NCBI GenBank assembly: GCA_037962975.1
Contig: CM075675.1
Span: 46,980,501 to 47,044,500, forward strand
From: Clitoria ternatea
Lineage: Eukaryota; Streptophyta; Magnoliopsida; Fabales; Fabaceae
Direction of reading: 5' to 3'
Length of the DNA: 64,000 bases
Below the pieces are notes generated by a model, which was not told the origin of the DNA, did no database searches, and saw only the letters and a program-made list of their open reading frames with translations. The translations under genes and the position numbers were made by a program. Below, piece by piece: positions 1 through 11,244 of the stretch; position 1 is the stretch's first letter, and each line of letters opens with the position of its first letter.

Positions 1-743
1 GAGTTTTTGACTGAAAAATTGTTTATTTTGACTTAGAGCACCGGTTAAGAAATCAAGAATGGTTATTGTGGGAAAATATGTTTTGAATTGGGATGCATTG
101 GAAATCTCAAGGAGTGCGCCTTTATGATCGTTTTCAATACAAAGAAAATTCATTCTTGATTCCTCAACAACTATAAGTTCACATTTCTCTTTTAAATTAA
201 TTGAGTTCTTAGTCCCTCTAGTTTGGACCAAGTGCAGTTTTAGTCCCCTTTGATTTTATTTTACTTAAAACTCTAAAATTATTATTTTTTATTCAAATAT
301 CTGGGTGTTTAAGATGTAACTGTGATATGAAATAATTTTATAAGTATAGAACTAGAAGTAAGAAATTTAGTAGAAACTTGATAAAATTTGAAGTGCCTTA
401 AGATGTCAGATTAGGGTTTGACAAGGGGAAGTTCTTATATTTTTCATTCTGGAAAAATTTGTTGTTTCATGAGTGATTTTTTAAGTAAAAAACAATTTTT
501 AAAAAAATTGTTATTTCATTGTGTAGAAAAATGAAAATTTCAAGGTTTGGGTTAAAGAAAATCAAAGAGGGGACTGAAATTGCTAAATTTTAAAGGGAAC
601 ATAATTGGCTAAATGTACTTGAGGGACCAAAATTATACATATTTCAAACTAGAGGAACCAAAATTGCAATTAAGCCTATACTTTTAGTTAATATTCATAA
701 ATCATAATTCATTCAACACTACAGCCTTGACATTCTGATGCAG
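1..743. other. Sequence upstream of the first visible purH exon
   Basis: No coding exon can be read here on either strand. The stretch is AT-rich and is best taken as intron or upstream sequence of the purH gene whose exons begin at 744. It contains a MITE-like inverted repeat (197-673), listed separately. The exons for the N-terminal IMP cyclohydrolase half of PurH must lie left of the window, or have been lost. Confidence 0.5.
197..673. repeat. MITE-like element with about 30-bp terminal inverted repeats
   Basis: The left arm (from 197) reads TTAATTG, then a diverged stretch, then CCTCTAGTTTG. The reverse complement of the right arm (ending 673) has the same blocks in the same order. The arms match at roughly three quarters of positions over 30 bases. 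The 477-bp interior has no ORF and repeats phrases of the 'no-preference for strand' kind such as AGTCCC / GGGACT. Size, arms and lack of coding fit a non-autonomous DNA transposon. I could not define a target-site duplication, so family is not assigned. Confidence 0.5.
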
Positions 744-2917
744 GAGATGTTGTATAATAACTACTTAGATGCTGATGCTGCCTGGAACTGTGTGTGTGAG
801 TTCAGGAGCCCCACGTGTGTAGTAGTGAAGCATACTAATCCGTGTGGGGTAGCATCACGTGATGACATTCTTGAAGCCTACAGACTAGCTGTTAAAGCTG
901 ATCCCGTGAGTGCATTTGGTGGAATTGTAGCTTTCAATGTGGAAATTGATGAGGTAAATATTCTATGTGAATTGTAGTATGTATGTTAGGAATCGGGAAT
1001 TTTTCTGAATATGTATCCAGTGAACATGTTCAATCTGGCAAGCAATTTGAGTTCAGCATGCCAAGTGCCACTCAAAATAGTTAACTCCATCTAGTAGGAT
1101 AATGCTTGATTGTTAGTGTTGTTGCTGCATTATTTTCAAGATTAAAATATTGTCTTCTCATGAAGTGATACGGATGATCCGGTCCTTGGTTTTGCATTTA
1201 AAGCGAAGGACTAGGATCGGGTCCTGTGTGATGTCTCATTTTTGAAGATGGAGGCACTTTCCATATATTTATTCTTAAGATCCCATCTTGGCAACAAGGA
1301 GCAGCAATATATATTTGATGTTTGTTTTTTATATTCTAGGCTGTTGCTAAAGAAATTCGAGAATTCAGAAGCCCGACAGATGGGGAGACAAGGATGTTCT
1401 ATGAAATAGTGGTTGCACCCAATTACACAGAGAAGGGACTTGAGATTCTTCGTGGGAAGTCTAAGACTTTAAGGATTCTTGAAGCAAAAAAGAATGAAGC
1501 AGGAAAGCTTTCACTCAGACAAGTTGGTGGAGGATGGTTAGCTCAGGATTCAGATGACTTAACCCCACATGACATCAACTTCAATGTAGTCTCTGAGAGG
1601 TCTCCACAGGATGATGAGCTTCATGATGCAGAGTTTGCGTGGCTGTGTGTGAAGCATGTCAAAAGCAATGCTATTGTGATAGCTAAGGTTGTCATCTGTC
1701 TCGTGATGAAACTTCTCTATGCCTCAATGAAATAGTTTTTAGAATCCGATCCCTTCTGTTAATTTTTGCAGAACAATTGTATGTTAGGTATGGGAAGTGG
1801 GTAACCAAACGGTCTGGAGAGTTTAAGAATAGCAATGAGGAAAGCTGGAGATGATGTTAAAGGAGCAGCCTTGGCTAGTGATGCCTTCTTCCCCTTTGGT
1901 AAGTGTTATTTTTATAAAAAAATATTTACAATACAGGAATTCATTGTGGTTGCTGTGTTATAAAGAAGACATTTAGTTGTGGGTAAACTATTATTTCTTT
2001 TTTAAGTATACATTCTAAGAGACCACTGAGATATTGGTAGGCAAGGCCATGAGGGAGGAAGCTAAAGCTATGAAAGACTATTCACCAGTGGGTTCAAATT
2101 GACTAATTTTTTTAATATGCCAAAGTTAATAAATTTATTAGTTTTTTGTTTAACAGAAAGAGTCAAACCAACAATTTCTCCTTCATTTCCGCTCCTTTAC
2201 TATTCCTTATCACTCTGGTTAATATTAACCAGCAGTATTAGTCTATTAGACCCTTGGTGTGTGTCTGGTCTTAAGTTTTGGTTTCCCAAAGAAGTGGAAA
2301 CTTTTTCCATCCATTGAACATGCTTCAAACTCTGAGCATTATACATATCAGTCGTTGATCTTCCCAGTAATATGAAACTCTGCTAAACCAATTGTATACC
2401 AAATGAACATTTGGCTTAACCAAATAGACAGCTGGTAACTGAAGCGTGTATATTGAGAGAGTTCTGGCTGGTAGAATGTTGATTGTTTATACAGAGGGGC
2501 TAGATCACGTAGGTGGTTGCAGAGAGGGTAGAACTTTGGGTGGCCATTGCCCTGTGCGAAGATTGCTTTATGTAGTTTCTTGGCATCTTTCTTTTCATCT
2601 TTATGTTCCTGAATCTATGTTTTGCCTGAGGATTTTCACGTTGTAAGGGGCCAAGGCTAGCTCGAATGGTTAAACAACATTTAATTGTAAGCAAGGTAGA
2701 ATAGATTGAGATAGATTGGTTTTGCCGTTTTGTTAACAAGGATGTACCTTAATTTATAAACAGCTTGGAAAGATGCTGTGGAAGAAGCATGTGAAAGCGG
2801 AATTGGTGTTATTGCAGAAGCAGGTGGGAGTATAAGAGACAATGATGCCATAGAGTGTTGTAACAAGTATGGTGTTTCACTACTCTTTACCAATGTGAGG
2901 CATTTTAGGCACTGATT
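744..2917 (+). pseudogene. purH: purH 3' half (AICAR transformylase region), in-frame stop
   Basis: Four exons are visible: 744-953, 1340-1687, 1772-1898 and 2764-2917, all with GT/AG borders and consistent phase. They encode the AICAR transformylase half of bifunctional PurH, which carries out the last two steps of purine (IMP) synthesis and is plastid-targeted in plants. Recognisable pieces are KHTNPCGVA in exon 1, FYEIVVAP and QVGGGWLAQDSD in exon 2, NNCMLGMGSG in exon 3, and FTNVRHFRH before the stop at 2915-2917. Exon 3 reads GSG, then TAA (1802-1804), then PNG; the family has GSGQPNR here, so CAA became TAA and the following Arg became Gly. The N-terminal IMP cyclohydrolase exons are outside the window. 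All splice sites look intact, so the decay is recent, or the stop is an allele or sequencing error. Pseudogene is the more likely reading. Confidence 0.75.
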
Positions 2918-5211
2918 TAATCTTGCTATATTTCCATTATCCAACCGGTGTTTTTGCTTCCATTCGGTAGTGACAACATGATTATGGATATTGTACTATC
3001 ATTTACATAGGAAAATAAAATAATATCTCTTTCAAATTTCTTATTGGCTTATTGTATGTGAAAAAAAATGTGATATGATAGCAATGCAAACAATGTTGCA
3101 TGGTTACAATATCGATATCTGGTACAAATATCCAAAATCAAAGGTACGCGTATGTCAAAAAAAATTAAAAAAATAAAATAAGATTACAAATGAACACTAA
3201 AGGTATTAATAATATATAATTTGTACAAATATTTTTATTTACTAATAACTGCTATAGCACTAGTCAACAAATTGAAATTCATTTATCAATAGATTTTTTT
3301 GTTCCATTTGAACTCATTTAAATAATTCTTTTGGCTGCTTTGATAGGTATAATTTTTGTGGCTCACTAATAAGAATTGAATAATAATAATAATATAAGTT
3401 CAAATATTTCTTAAGTGAGTTTCAAGTTTTTTTAGATTCAATTTGCTCCTTTTAGTTTTGGATTAACATCATTACTGATGTGACACCTCATAACATGTCA
3501 TAATTTAGTGTGCTCACACATGTCAATATATATGATTGATATAGATGTTACAATTTAATTGAATCATATATAAAATTAGAATTTAAAAAATCTACCTTGC
3601 CTATTACATGTGTAAAAACACAAGCTTGACCCTTGAACTAATATTAACCCTTATTCTATATATGTAAAGTTTAATATATGACCTATAAACTTCAATATAT
3701 TTAACCTAATATTACTGGTTATAATTTTATTACAACAAATATATATTATTAAACGTTAATATATTTATTATAAATATAGTTAATAATATTATATATATTA
3801 TTCAATATATTTGATAATATTTATAATACACTTTATAATATTTACCCTTCAATAATATATATATATATATAATTAATGAGATATAGTTAATAATTTCTTA
3901 AATATTATAATATATTAAATATATTTTTAATATATTATTTAATAATATATTATTAAACATTATATTATCAATAATATATTTTTAGAGATAAAAATAAATT
4001 ATGGTTGAAATATTTTTTATTATTAATATTTTTACAATAAAACGTCATTTAAAAATCTTTGTTTAATTATATTTTAATTATAAATATTTTTATTATTAAA
4101 TATATTTAATGAATATATTATTAAGAATATATTTAATGAAAAAGACTAAATATATTGAAGTTTGTTATATATTAAAAGTCACATTCCAATATCATGAGTT
4201 TCATTCTCACCTAAAGGTTTTTTAATTTCTAACTATAAGATAAGGGTCAATAAATGTATATAACCTGTTACCTCTCCTGCACACACTGGTAAAGAAACCC
4301 TCAAACGACCAAGATGGAATGAATGGTAGATAATTAGCCTTACAACTCTTGCACACATCGGATAAACTGGTATAGAACCACCAAACGAATATAAATGAGT
4401 TGTTCATCTATTTTAAACGGATCAATCACCAAATTTTAAAATATAAAAATATTATCTATCATATTATTTTTTATTAGAATTACTATTTTATAAGTTCTAT
4501 AGCTCAACAAATTAATTTTAGAAGTAATAATATTTTATAATATTTTCTGTTTCGTGTTATACAATTATGATAATGTCTAAAACAGGTTTCAAAGAGTAGT
4601 TTCAATACTAATTCCCCTTCTCTTCACCGGTATTACAATAGATCAAAAGTTTTCTTTTATTACCTATATATTAAAAAATCATATTTTAAGTAATGCCAAT
4701 TCAGTTGCAATTTGACTACATATCCATATAACATTTGACTACATATTCCTAGTCGTATCTACTATATTAATGATCTATCTACTACATTCCTCATCATCGC
4801 ACTATCACCTCTATCACTTAACTGTCAATTTACAAAACAACGCTCATTTCCTTCAACTACTTGGAAGTTCCAACCCCTTCCCCCCTAATAAAGTGCCTCC
4901 ACAAGCACCACTCTATTAGCATGCCGTGCATATTGTCAGTAAACATAGTCCACATACACTACGTGAATCAATCCAAGTTAGCCCCAAAAATTTTCATTTC
5001 ATGAGTAAAAGATGCTTGAAGAACAAGAATGTTCAGAATGAAAAATCTGGAAAACTTCAAAAATTAAATAAGAAATAATCTAAAAGACTGAAGAAGCATA
5101 ACATTTGACACACATCCAATACATAAAACACACTCAGTCTAAAAAACAAAATTTGTGCATAATCTGTCTCAACTCCAGCAAGAACCCAAAACCTTGATAG
5201 CAGTTTACAGA
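2918..5211. other. AT-rich intergenic region
   Basis: Between the purH terminus and RPS19. The part 3060-4200 is extremely AT-rich with runs of TA and ATT. Two short related blocks near 4262-4310 and 4340-4390 (both with CACACA and CAAACGA phrases) may be an old local duplication. About 5100-5211 is the 3' untranslated side of the minus-strand RPS19 gene. No convincing gene or mobile element with defined ends was found. Confidence 0.5.
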
Positions 5212-6732
5212 TCAAGGTGCAACCACAATCCGTCCCGCCACTTGGTCAAGATCTCGTCGGCCACTGGAAGTGATTCTTCTGCCACTGAAATAGTAAAATA
5301 GCAATGTTAAAATATTATTTATTATTTATAGAAATATATAAATGCAGAAGATGCTCTCACACTGACGCAGAATAGACAAAGACTAATCTAGAGAAAAGAA
5401 GCTATACAACAATAAAGAAAGCAATTATTTGCATCAACTAAAATTGAGTGTATGTGCACTGTGCAGACCCACAGACATATACAAGTGAAAATTTAAATTA
5501 AAAAAAAAACTAAAAAAGCCTTTAAATTTTCATTGGGGCATTGGCTCCTATAGCGTCAATCCTCAATATTGTGCTATGCCTATACATATATTAACTGTAC
5601 CAGGATAAAAGAAACGGAGATTACCCTTTGGTATCCAATTCAATGATGTTCATGTTCTGCAACTGTTGGAGAATATGACGGGCAATAGCACCACTGCTCT
5701 TACAGAAATGAGGAGGGCGGCTACCATTCCTCTTGCTCCCACCATAAATCCTCTGAAATGCACCAACACCAAGTCCTCCTCTCAAGTAGATCTTTCTTGC
5801 CATGGAAGCTGAAATTAAGTTTGAATTAGCACATAGAAAAATATATAATTGCAAAGATTCAAAAGAAACAAACAGAAACATTTCCTGTGAAATTCATGTT
5901 CATAATGAAGGAAAACATGCACAAGGAACAAGAAACAATAGAATACAACTCACCAGCTCTAACATAGTACCAGTCAGGATCATATGGAGCCAATTCTTTA
6001 AAAGTTGCAGTCTTGACAATATCAGTCCACTCGGGAAGCTCCATCTGTTCAGAAAGATGTTTTTTAAAAAATAGAATACAAACCCAAAAACTGCTTTATA
6101 ATTTGACAAATCGGAGTGATACATCAACATTGCATACAGAACCCATCCAAAATTGCCAACAGAACCAAAACATTGAGATAACTACTCATAATTAAACTAG
6201 CAAAAGCAAAAACCATTTATTTACAACAAACAAATGCACATCAAGTGGAAGGGTATTTCTACAATTTGTTGGCTCATTTATTCAAAAACGGTTACTTTTC
6301 CTTCAACAAAAGAACTCACACATGATATCTTACTATACGCAACATAATCCTATCAAAGCAGATCAAGTTGCAAGCTTAAACTCAACCCAATATAAAACGC
6401 ACCGTATTGAACATAAAGACATCAACCAAAACACATGGGCACAACGACATATACCAAAAAAAATAACAGATGAAATCAGCAATATCCAAAAAGCCTAACT
6501 TCGCCGATTAAAAACGGCATGAATGGGAAGCAATAATCCAGACAGCATCAATAAAAACAAGATTGAAAAAAAGAGTTTAATATTAAACTTATGAACTAGA
6601 CAGTTGGAGAAAGAAGAAAGAGAAGAGAAGAGTTAATGGAATGTAAACCTTGCCAGATCGTTTGAGATGAGCAGAGTAAGCTTTGACGAATTCGTGTGGA
6701 GAGACGTCCTTCACGGTTCTTGAAGTGGCCAT
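5212..6732 (-). CDS. RPS19: 40S ribosomal protein S19 (eS19), four exons
   Basis: Exons on the minus strand are 6649-6732, 5954-6044, 5625-5808 and 5212-5284. They join in phase to 432 bases, 143 aa plus stop, the usual eS19 length. The protein begins MATSRTVKDVSPHEFVKAYS and contains LPEWTDIVKT, PYDPDWYY, ARKIYLRGGLGVG, RPPHFCKSSGA, ARHILQQLQ and the C-terminal DLDQVAGRIVVAP. eS19 is a structural protein of the small ribosomal subunit needed for 18S rRNA maturation and acts in nucleolus and cytosol. All donors are GT and acceptors AG. The start is the first ATG after a CT-rich leader and matches the family N-terminus. The promoter carries a telo-box and a site II-like TGGGCT. Exon 4 has an Arg-Arg before DLDQ where many plant copies have Gln-Arg; this is minor. 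The gene looks intact and functional. Confidence 0.96.
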
Positions 6733-6769
6733 GGCTGCTTCTGCTTCTGCTTCTGCTTCACACACAAAA

Positions 6770-6834
6770 CTCACTCTCTCTCTCTCTCTCCCTCCCTCTC
6801 TCCCGTATGTATATCTCAACCAAAATTAGGGTTT
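6770..6834 (-). promoter_or_regulatory. RPS19 leader CT tract and telo-box
   Basis: On the minus strand AAACCCTAA (plus strand 6826-6834) lies about 95 bases upstream of the RPS19 ATG, followed by a GA-rich tract (plus-strand CT repeats 6770-6802). Telo-boxes of this form are typical of plant translation-machinery promoters. A trinucleotide CTT/GCT repeat (6734-6758) directly precedes the ATG. Confidence 0.7.
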
Positions 6835-6921
6835 CTGACTATGTAGTTGCTGGGGGGTTTTGATATAATTTTTGACCCAACCCGTCATCTACTTGGGTCT
6901 GGACTCGTCTAATAAGGTTGA

Positions 6922-6927
6922 AGCCCA
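6922..6927 (-). promoter_or_regulatory. Site II-like element (TGGGCT)
   Basis: TGGGCT on the minus strand, about 190 bases upstream of the RPS19 ATG and 88 bases beyond the telo-box. The pairing of telo-box with a TGGGCY site II element is common in plant ribosomal protein promoters. A six-base match alone is weak; the pairing is what supports it. Confidence 0.45.
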
Positions 6928-6934
6928 TGTCATA

Positions 6935-7214
6935 TTTTCCTTTTCTTTGGGAGAAAAATTATATTCACACCATCTATATTCTTTATTCCCACTTTTCTTT
7001 ATCTTATCTTCTTTCTTTCTTTCTTTTCTTTTAAGTTTCTGTAGCCTTTATGGAGCTCCTTCATTTTTATTTTTATTTTAAAAAAACAATTTGATCTTTC
7101 GTGTTTATTAAAATTCCTGGTTTAGGGTTTACGTTTATTTTTTTATAATAATGTCATTTTTTTTTAAATATCTTAACACTTTCTTTTTGTTAATGGTTGT
7201 TGTTAAACCGTATT
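6935..7214. other. Spacer between RPS19 promoter and copia element
   Basis: Pyrimidine-rich and AT-rich, no ORF of note. It ends with GTATT (7210-7214), the left target-site duplication of the copia element. Confidence 0.5.
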
Positions 7215-7383
7215 TGTTATGAAATAACTTGAATTTATAATTGGTGGGAGAAAGAAAATAAAGAAGAGAAATGCACATAGAGAAGGGAATGCACTTAGCC
7301 AATTTTGCTTGTTTTCATGAAGGGAGTAAGTCCCTTTTTATAAGGCTAAAGGGGACATCCACTCCATTAAAATATTCATAATA
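7215..7383 (-). repeat. 3' LTR of the copia element
   Basis: 169 bp. On the plus strand it runs from TGTTATGAAATAAC to TTCATAATA. Read on the minus strand it begins TATTATG, where TG would be expected; the partner LTR has the same change, so it was inherited and did not arise after insertion. It abuts the polypurine tract. Confidence 0.88.
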
Positions 7384-7393
7384 CTCCCCCTTA
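7384..7393 (-). promoter_or_regulatory. Copia polypurine tract
   Basis: TAAGGGGGAG on the minus strand immediately before the 3' LTR, the usual place for plus-strand DNA priming. Confidence 0.8.
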
Positions 7394-7539
7394 GATGTCC
7401 CTATTTTAGAATGTGTCTCGTTAAAACCTTACTAGGAAAAACTCAATGGGATAAAAACCTAGTGAAGGAAAAAGAGTATATCATTCTTTACAAAGTAAAT
7501 TCAAAAATAAATAACTAAATTACAAGTATTTAATTCTCC

Positions 7540-8080
7540 CCCTCATTAGAACATCCATGTCTAAGGCGTTGAAGACCGATCTTTTGTACTAACTACTCGA
7601 AGACTTTGGTTGGTAATGATTTTGTAAAGATATCTGTTAGATTCTCACATGATCAGACTTGTTGGACATTTATTTCACCATTCTTTATAAGATCATGAGT
7701 GAAGAAGAATTTGGTGAAATATGCTTTGTCCCATCTCCTTTGATATAACCATCCTTTAACTGAGAAATACAAGTTGTATTATCTTCACATAAGATTGTTG
7801 GTGGTAATTTTCCAGCATGCAAACCACAGGTTTCTTGAATATGTTGAATCATAGATCTCAACCAAACACATTTCCGGCTTACTTCATGTAATGCTAAAAT
7901 TTTAGCATGATTAGATGATGTTGCTGTGATCGTTTATTTTATGGATCTCGATGAAATTGTTGTACCACCATATATAAACAAATATCGTGTTTGTGATCGA
8001 CCATTATGAGGATCAGACAAATACCCCGCATTTGCATAACCAATTAGGTTTGCCTTAGATACATATGGGAAAATAAACCC
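7540..8080 (-). pseudogene. Copia RNase H domain remnant
   Basis: Minus-strand translation without an ATG gives typical Ty1/copia RNase H pieces: GYANAGYLSDPHNGRSQTRY, then LALHEVSRKCVWLRSMIQ, then ILCEDNTTCISQLKDGYIKG, then a TKHIS phrase. A stop interrupts it near 7942. This is the C-terminal end of pol, just before the polypurine tract. Non-functional. Confidence 0.8.
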
Positions 8081-8265
8081 ATGTTCATTGTACCTCTAAG
8101 GTAGCGAAATATGTGCTTAATTTCATTCTAATGCCTTTTTGTAGGTAGAGAACTATGTCTTGCTAACAAATTGACAGCAAATGATATATCAAGTCGTGTA
8201 TGACTAGCAAGATACATTAGTGCACCAATTGCACTGAGATATGGTACTTCAGGACCAAGTAGTTC

Positions 8266-9340
8266 TTAACTTTTCTCCTTAGGTCGAAAAGGATCTTTTC
8301 TCACTTCAACTGACCTTACAATCATTGGACTGCTCAATGGGTGTGATTTTTCCATATAGAACCGCTTTAGCACCTTTTCTGTATAAGTCTTTTGGTGCAT
8401 TAAAATTCCTTCCTTTAAATATTCTAATTGTAATCCAAGACAAAACTTTGTTTTTCCCAAATCTTTCATCTCAAATTGCCTTTTCAAGCAATTTACAGTC
8501 TTCGAAAGCTCTTCAGGACTTCCGATGATGTTTAAATCATCTACATAGATAGCAATTATAACAAACTCTTTCCCGAATCTTTTCATAAAAACGCATGAAC
8601 AAATCAGGTCATTTTTATATCATTCTTTCAATAAATATTCACTAAGACAATTGTACCACATGCACCCAGATTGCTTTAGTCCGTAAAGAGATTTATTCAA
8701 TTTAATAATTTTCTCGAGAATTTGTCTTGTATGCTTCAGGCAAATTAAATCCTCCAGGGAGTTTTATATAAATGTCATTTTGCTTCAGGCAAATTAAATC
8801 CTTCAGGGAGTTTTATATAAATGTTATTTTGCTTCAGGCAAATTAAATCCCTTAGGGAGTTTCATATAGATGTCATTTTCAAGTGAACCATATAAATATG
8901 TTGCAATAACATCCATTAGGCGTAAATCAAGTTTTTCATGAATTGCCAAACTAATTAAGTATCGAAAAGTACTTGTATCTATCATTGGTGAATATATTTA
9001 CTCAAAATTAATACCAGGTCTTTGTGAGAAACCTTGTGCAATAAGTCTTGCTTTATATTACACAATTTCACTATTTTTATTTCTTTTCCTCATAAAGATC
9101 CATTTGTACCCAACTGGTTTTACACCTTCAGGTGTTTGGACTACAGGTCCAAAATCATTTTGCAATTGAGTTTAACTCTTCTTGTATTGCATCTTTCCAC
9201 TTTGGCCAATCATTTCTTTGTGCACATTCCTTAATAGATTTTGGATCATAATTCTTATCATTTATAATATCAAGAGCTACTTTGAATGCAAAGATTTCAT
9301 CAACATCGACTTCATGTCGATTCCATTGTATTCCATCCAT
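8266..9340 (-). pseudogene. Copia reverse transcriptase remnant
   Basis: The C-terminal half (8266-8586) contains the catalytic YVDD box in IAIYVDDLNIIGS, then EMKDLGKTKFCLGLQ and a TYTEKVLKRF phrase. The N-terminal part (9155-9340) has WPKWKDAIQEELNSI. The middle is broken by a 49-bp tandem repeat (8733-8879) and by frameshifts, so no full RT can be made. Order and motifs are those of Ty1/copia. Confidence 0.85.
8733..8879. repeat. Three tandem copies of a 49-bp segment inside the RT
   Basis: Copies begin at 8733, 8782 and 8831, each starting GCTTCAGGCAAATTAAATCC and ending near a TCATTTT phrase. Translated on the minus strand the unit corresponds to the conserved copia RT phrase LPEGFNLPEA. 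The unit length is not a multiple of three, so each extra copy shifts the frame. Confidence 0.88.
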
Positions 9341-9756
9341 GACATAATTTATAGAGATCTCTTTATTCTTATCAATTTCAGGTACCTTTGTATCTTCTGG
9401 ATTTGAATCCTTGATTATGTTAGGAGACTCTACTGGAGTCTTTATATTCTTGATTCGATCATTCTCTTTATTTACTGAGGATTTTTATCTTTAGAACCAA
9501 CAAGTCTGCCACATTTTATTTTGGCTTCAAACTCGTTTGCAATTTTAGATTGTCCTGCAGAGACTTCAATCTTTATTGGGGTATTAATAGCTGGTATATG
9601 TGACTTAGTCACTCTTTTCGAATCAACAAATGCATTTGGTAATTGGTTTGCTAAATTTTACAAACTAGTTATTTTCTGAACTTCTAGTTCAGATTGCTTT
9701 GTTCGAGGATCAAGATGAGATAGAGATATCTCATTCCAACTAATCCTTGTATCTAA

Positions 9757-10430
9757 CTATTTACTTTCTGCCCCTAATAGTGGGAGAACAAATTCATCAA
9801 AATGACAATCAATAAAACGAGTTGTAAATAAATCTTCTGTTAAAGGTTCAAGATATTTTATTATAGTTAGACTTTCATATCCAACATATATTCCCAACCT
9901 TCTTTGAGGTCCCATCTTAGTGCGTTGTGGAGAGGAGATATGAACATATACCGCACTTCTAAAGATTCTTAGATGGGAAATATTTAGTTCTTTACCATGA
10001 ACCAATTATAAAAGGGAATATTCATGATAACTTGTAGGCCTGATGCGAATCAGTGCTGCTGCATGCAAGATTGCATGTCCCCAAGTTGAAATTAGGAGTT
10101 TTGATCTCATTAATAATGATCTTGCAATCAATTTCAAACGTTTAATCAACGATTCAGCAAGTCTATTTTGTATATGAACATGTGCTACAAGATGTTCAAC
10201 ATCAATTCTGATGGACATACAATAATCATTAAAAGATTGAGATGTGAATTCACCAACGTTATCAAGGCGTATTTTCTTGATTGGATAATCAGGAAAATGA
10301 GCTTTTAAACGAATTAATTAAGCTAGTAATCTCGTAAACGCCTGGTTGTGAGTTGATAATAAGCATACATGTGACCATCTAGTTGATGCATCAATTGAAA
10401 CCATAAAATATCTAAATGGTCCACATGAAG
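9757..10430 (-). pseudogene. Copia integrase core, C-terminal portion
   Basis: Minus-strand pieces are FMVSIDASTRWSHVCLLST (core, first catalytic Asp region), then RLAESLIKRLKLIARSLLM and STWGHAILHAAALIRIRPT, then LRIFRSAVYVHIS and KMGPQRRLGIYVGYES, the copia integrase C-terminal signature. The N-terminal, zinc-binding half of the same domain lies across the Tat insertion at 29746-29894. A stop separates the two longer pieces near 10006. Confidence 0.85.
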
Positions 10431-10435
10431 GGTGT

Positions 10436-11180
10436 TGATCCGGTCTTGATACCGGTATCCATTCTACAAGATATATTTTAACGTCTTTATTAGTTCTCCA
10501 ACGTGTTACCGGTGTCATTGGTATATATCCGGACTCTAAATCCATATCAGGTATTCTCCCTATATCGGTTGTCCAGGATAACTCCATGCACATCGGATAA
10601 CACGCATATCACTATACAGAAGACAAAGGGCATTGCTACAGGGACAAGGATAAAGATTCCATTTTCCATACTACGAGCCATAACCTGCTCCTGGAAATAA
10701 TCAACTTGTTCCCTAAGATTAGTCTTACTATCTCTACGCTCAATATAAAATAGCCACTTGACTCAATCATACTGGAAAGTGCATATAAAATAATAATTTA
10801 TAATATTAATGGGGGTTACTGGTTCCCCACTAACAAGTCCTCGTATATCGAGCAAATCAGGTATAAGAACTCTCTTCATTTATGGAGAGGGGGACTTCTT
10901 CTTTGACACTTACAATTACTATCTGAAAAATATTCCTCACTTGGAATACTATTACTGACTTGAGCGTCAGAGAATCTTCACAGGTGACACCACCTTTCTC
11001 CCACATCAACGCGAGAGGACGGTGTAAAGGACCTCCAGGACTCCAAGACCGCTCTCATCATATTGGAACTCCAGATATACAGACCGGATACCAGCATAAC
11101 CAGTTTTCAATCCTATTCAATCTTTGACTTTTGTGACTGGCCTCACACCGGATCTCTTGACCCCGGTTCAGGACAGATCA
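10436..11180 (+). repeat. 5' LTR of the Tat element
   Basis: 745 bp, TGATCCGG to GACAGATCA, nearly co-linear with 28996-29740. No ORF of note. Differences from the 3' copy are mainly transitions. Confidence 0.93.
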
Positions 11181-11201
11181 TTGGCACACCCGGTGGGACC
11201 C
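11181..11201 (+). promoter_or_regulatory. Tat primer-binding region
   Basis: TTGGCACACCCGGTGGGACC follows the 5' LTR directly. Position and the TGG start fit a tRNA 3'-end primer site; I cannot name the tRNA without a comparison. Confidence 0.6.
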
Positions 11202-11244
11202 GATAAAGTTAATCCCACATCCCACAAAAGAACAGCGATCATCC

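Noticed and set aside
2640..2700. tRNA-like A box in purH intron 3 (TAGCTCGAATGG)
   Set aside because: No B box or tail within SINE distance.
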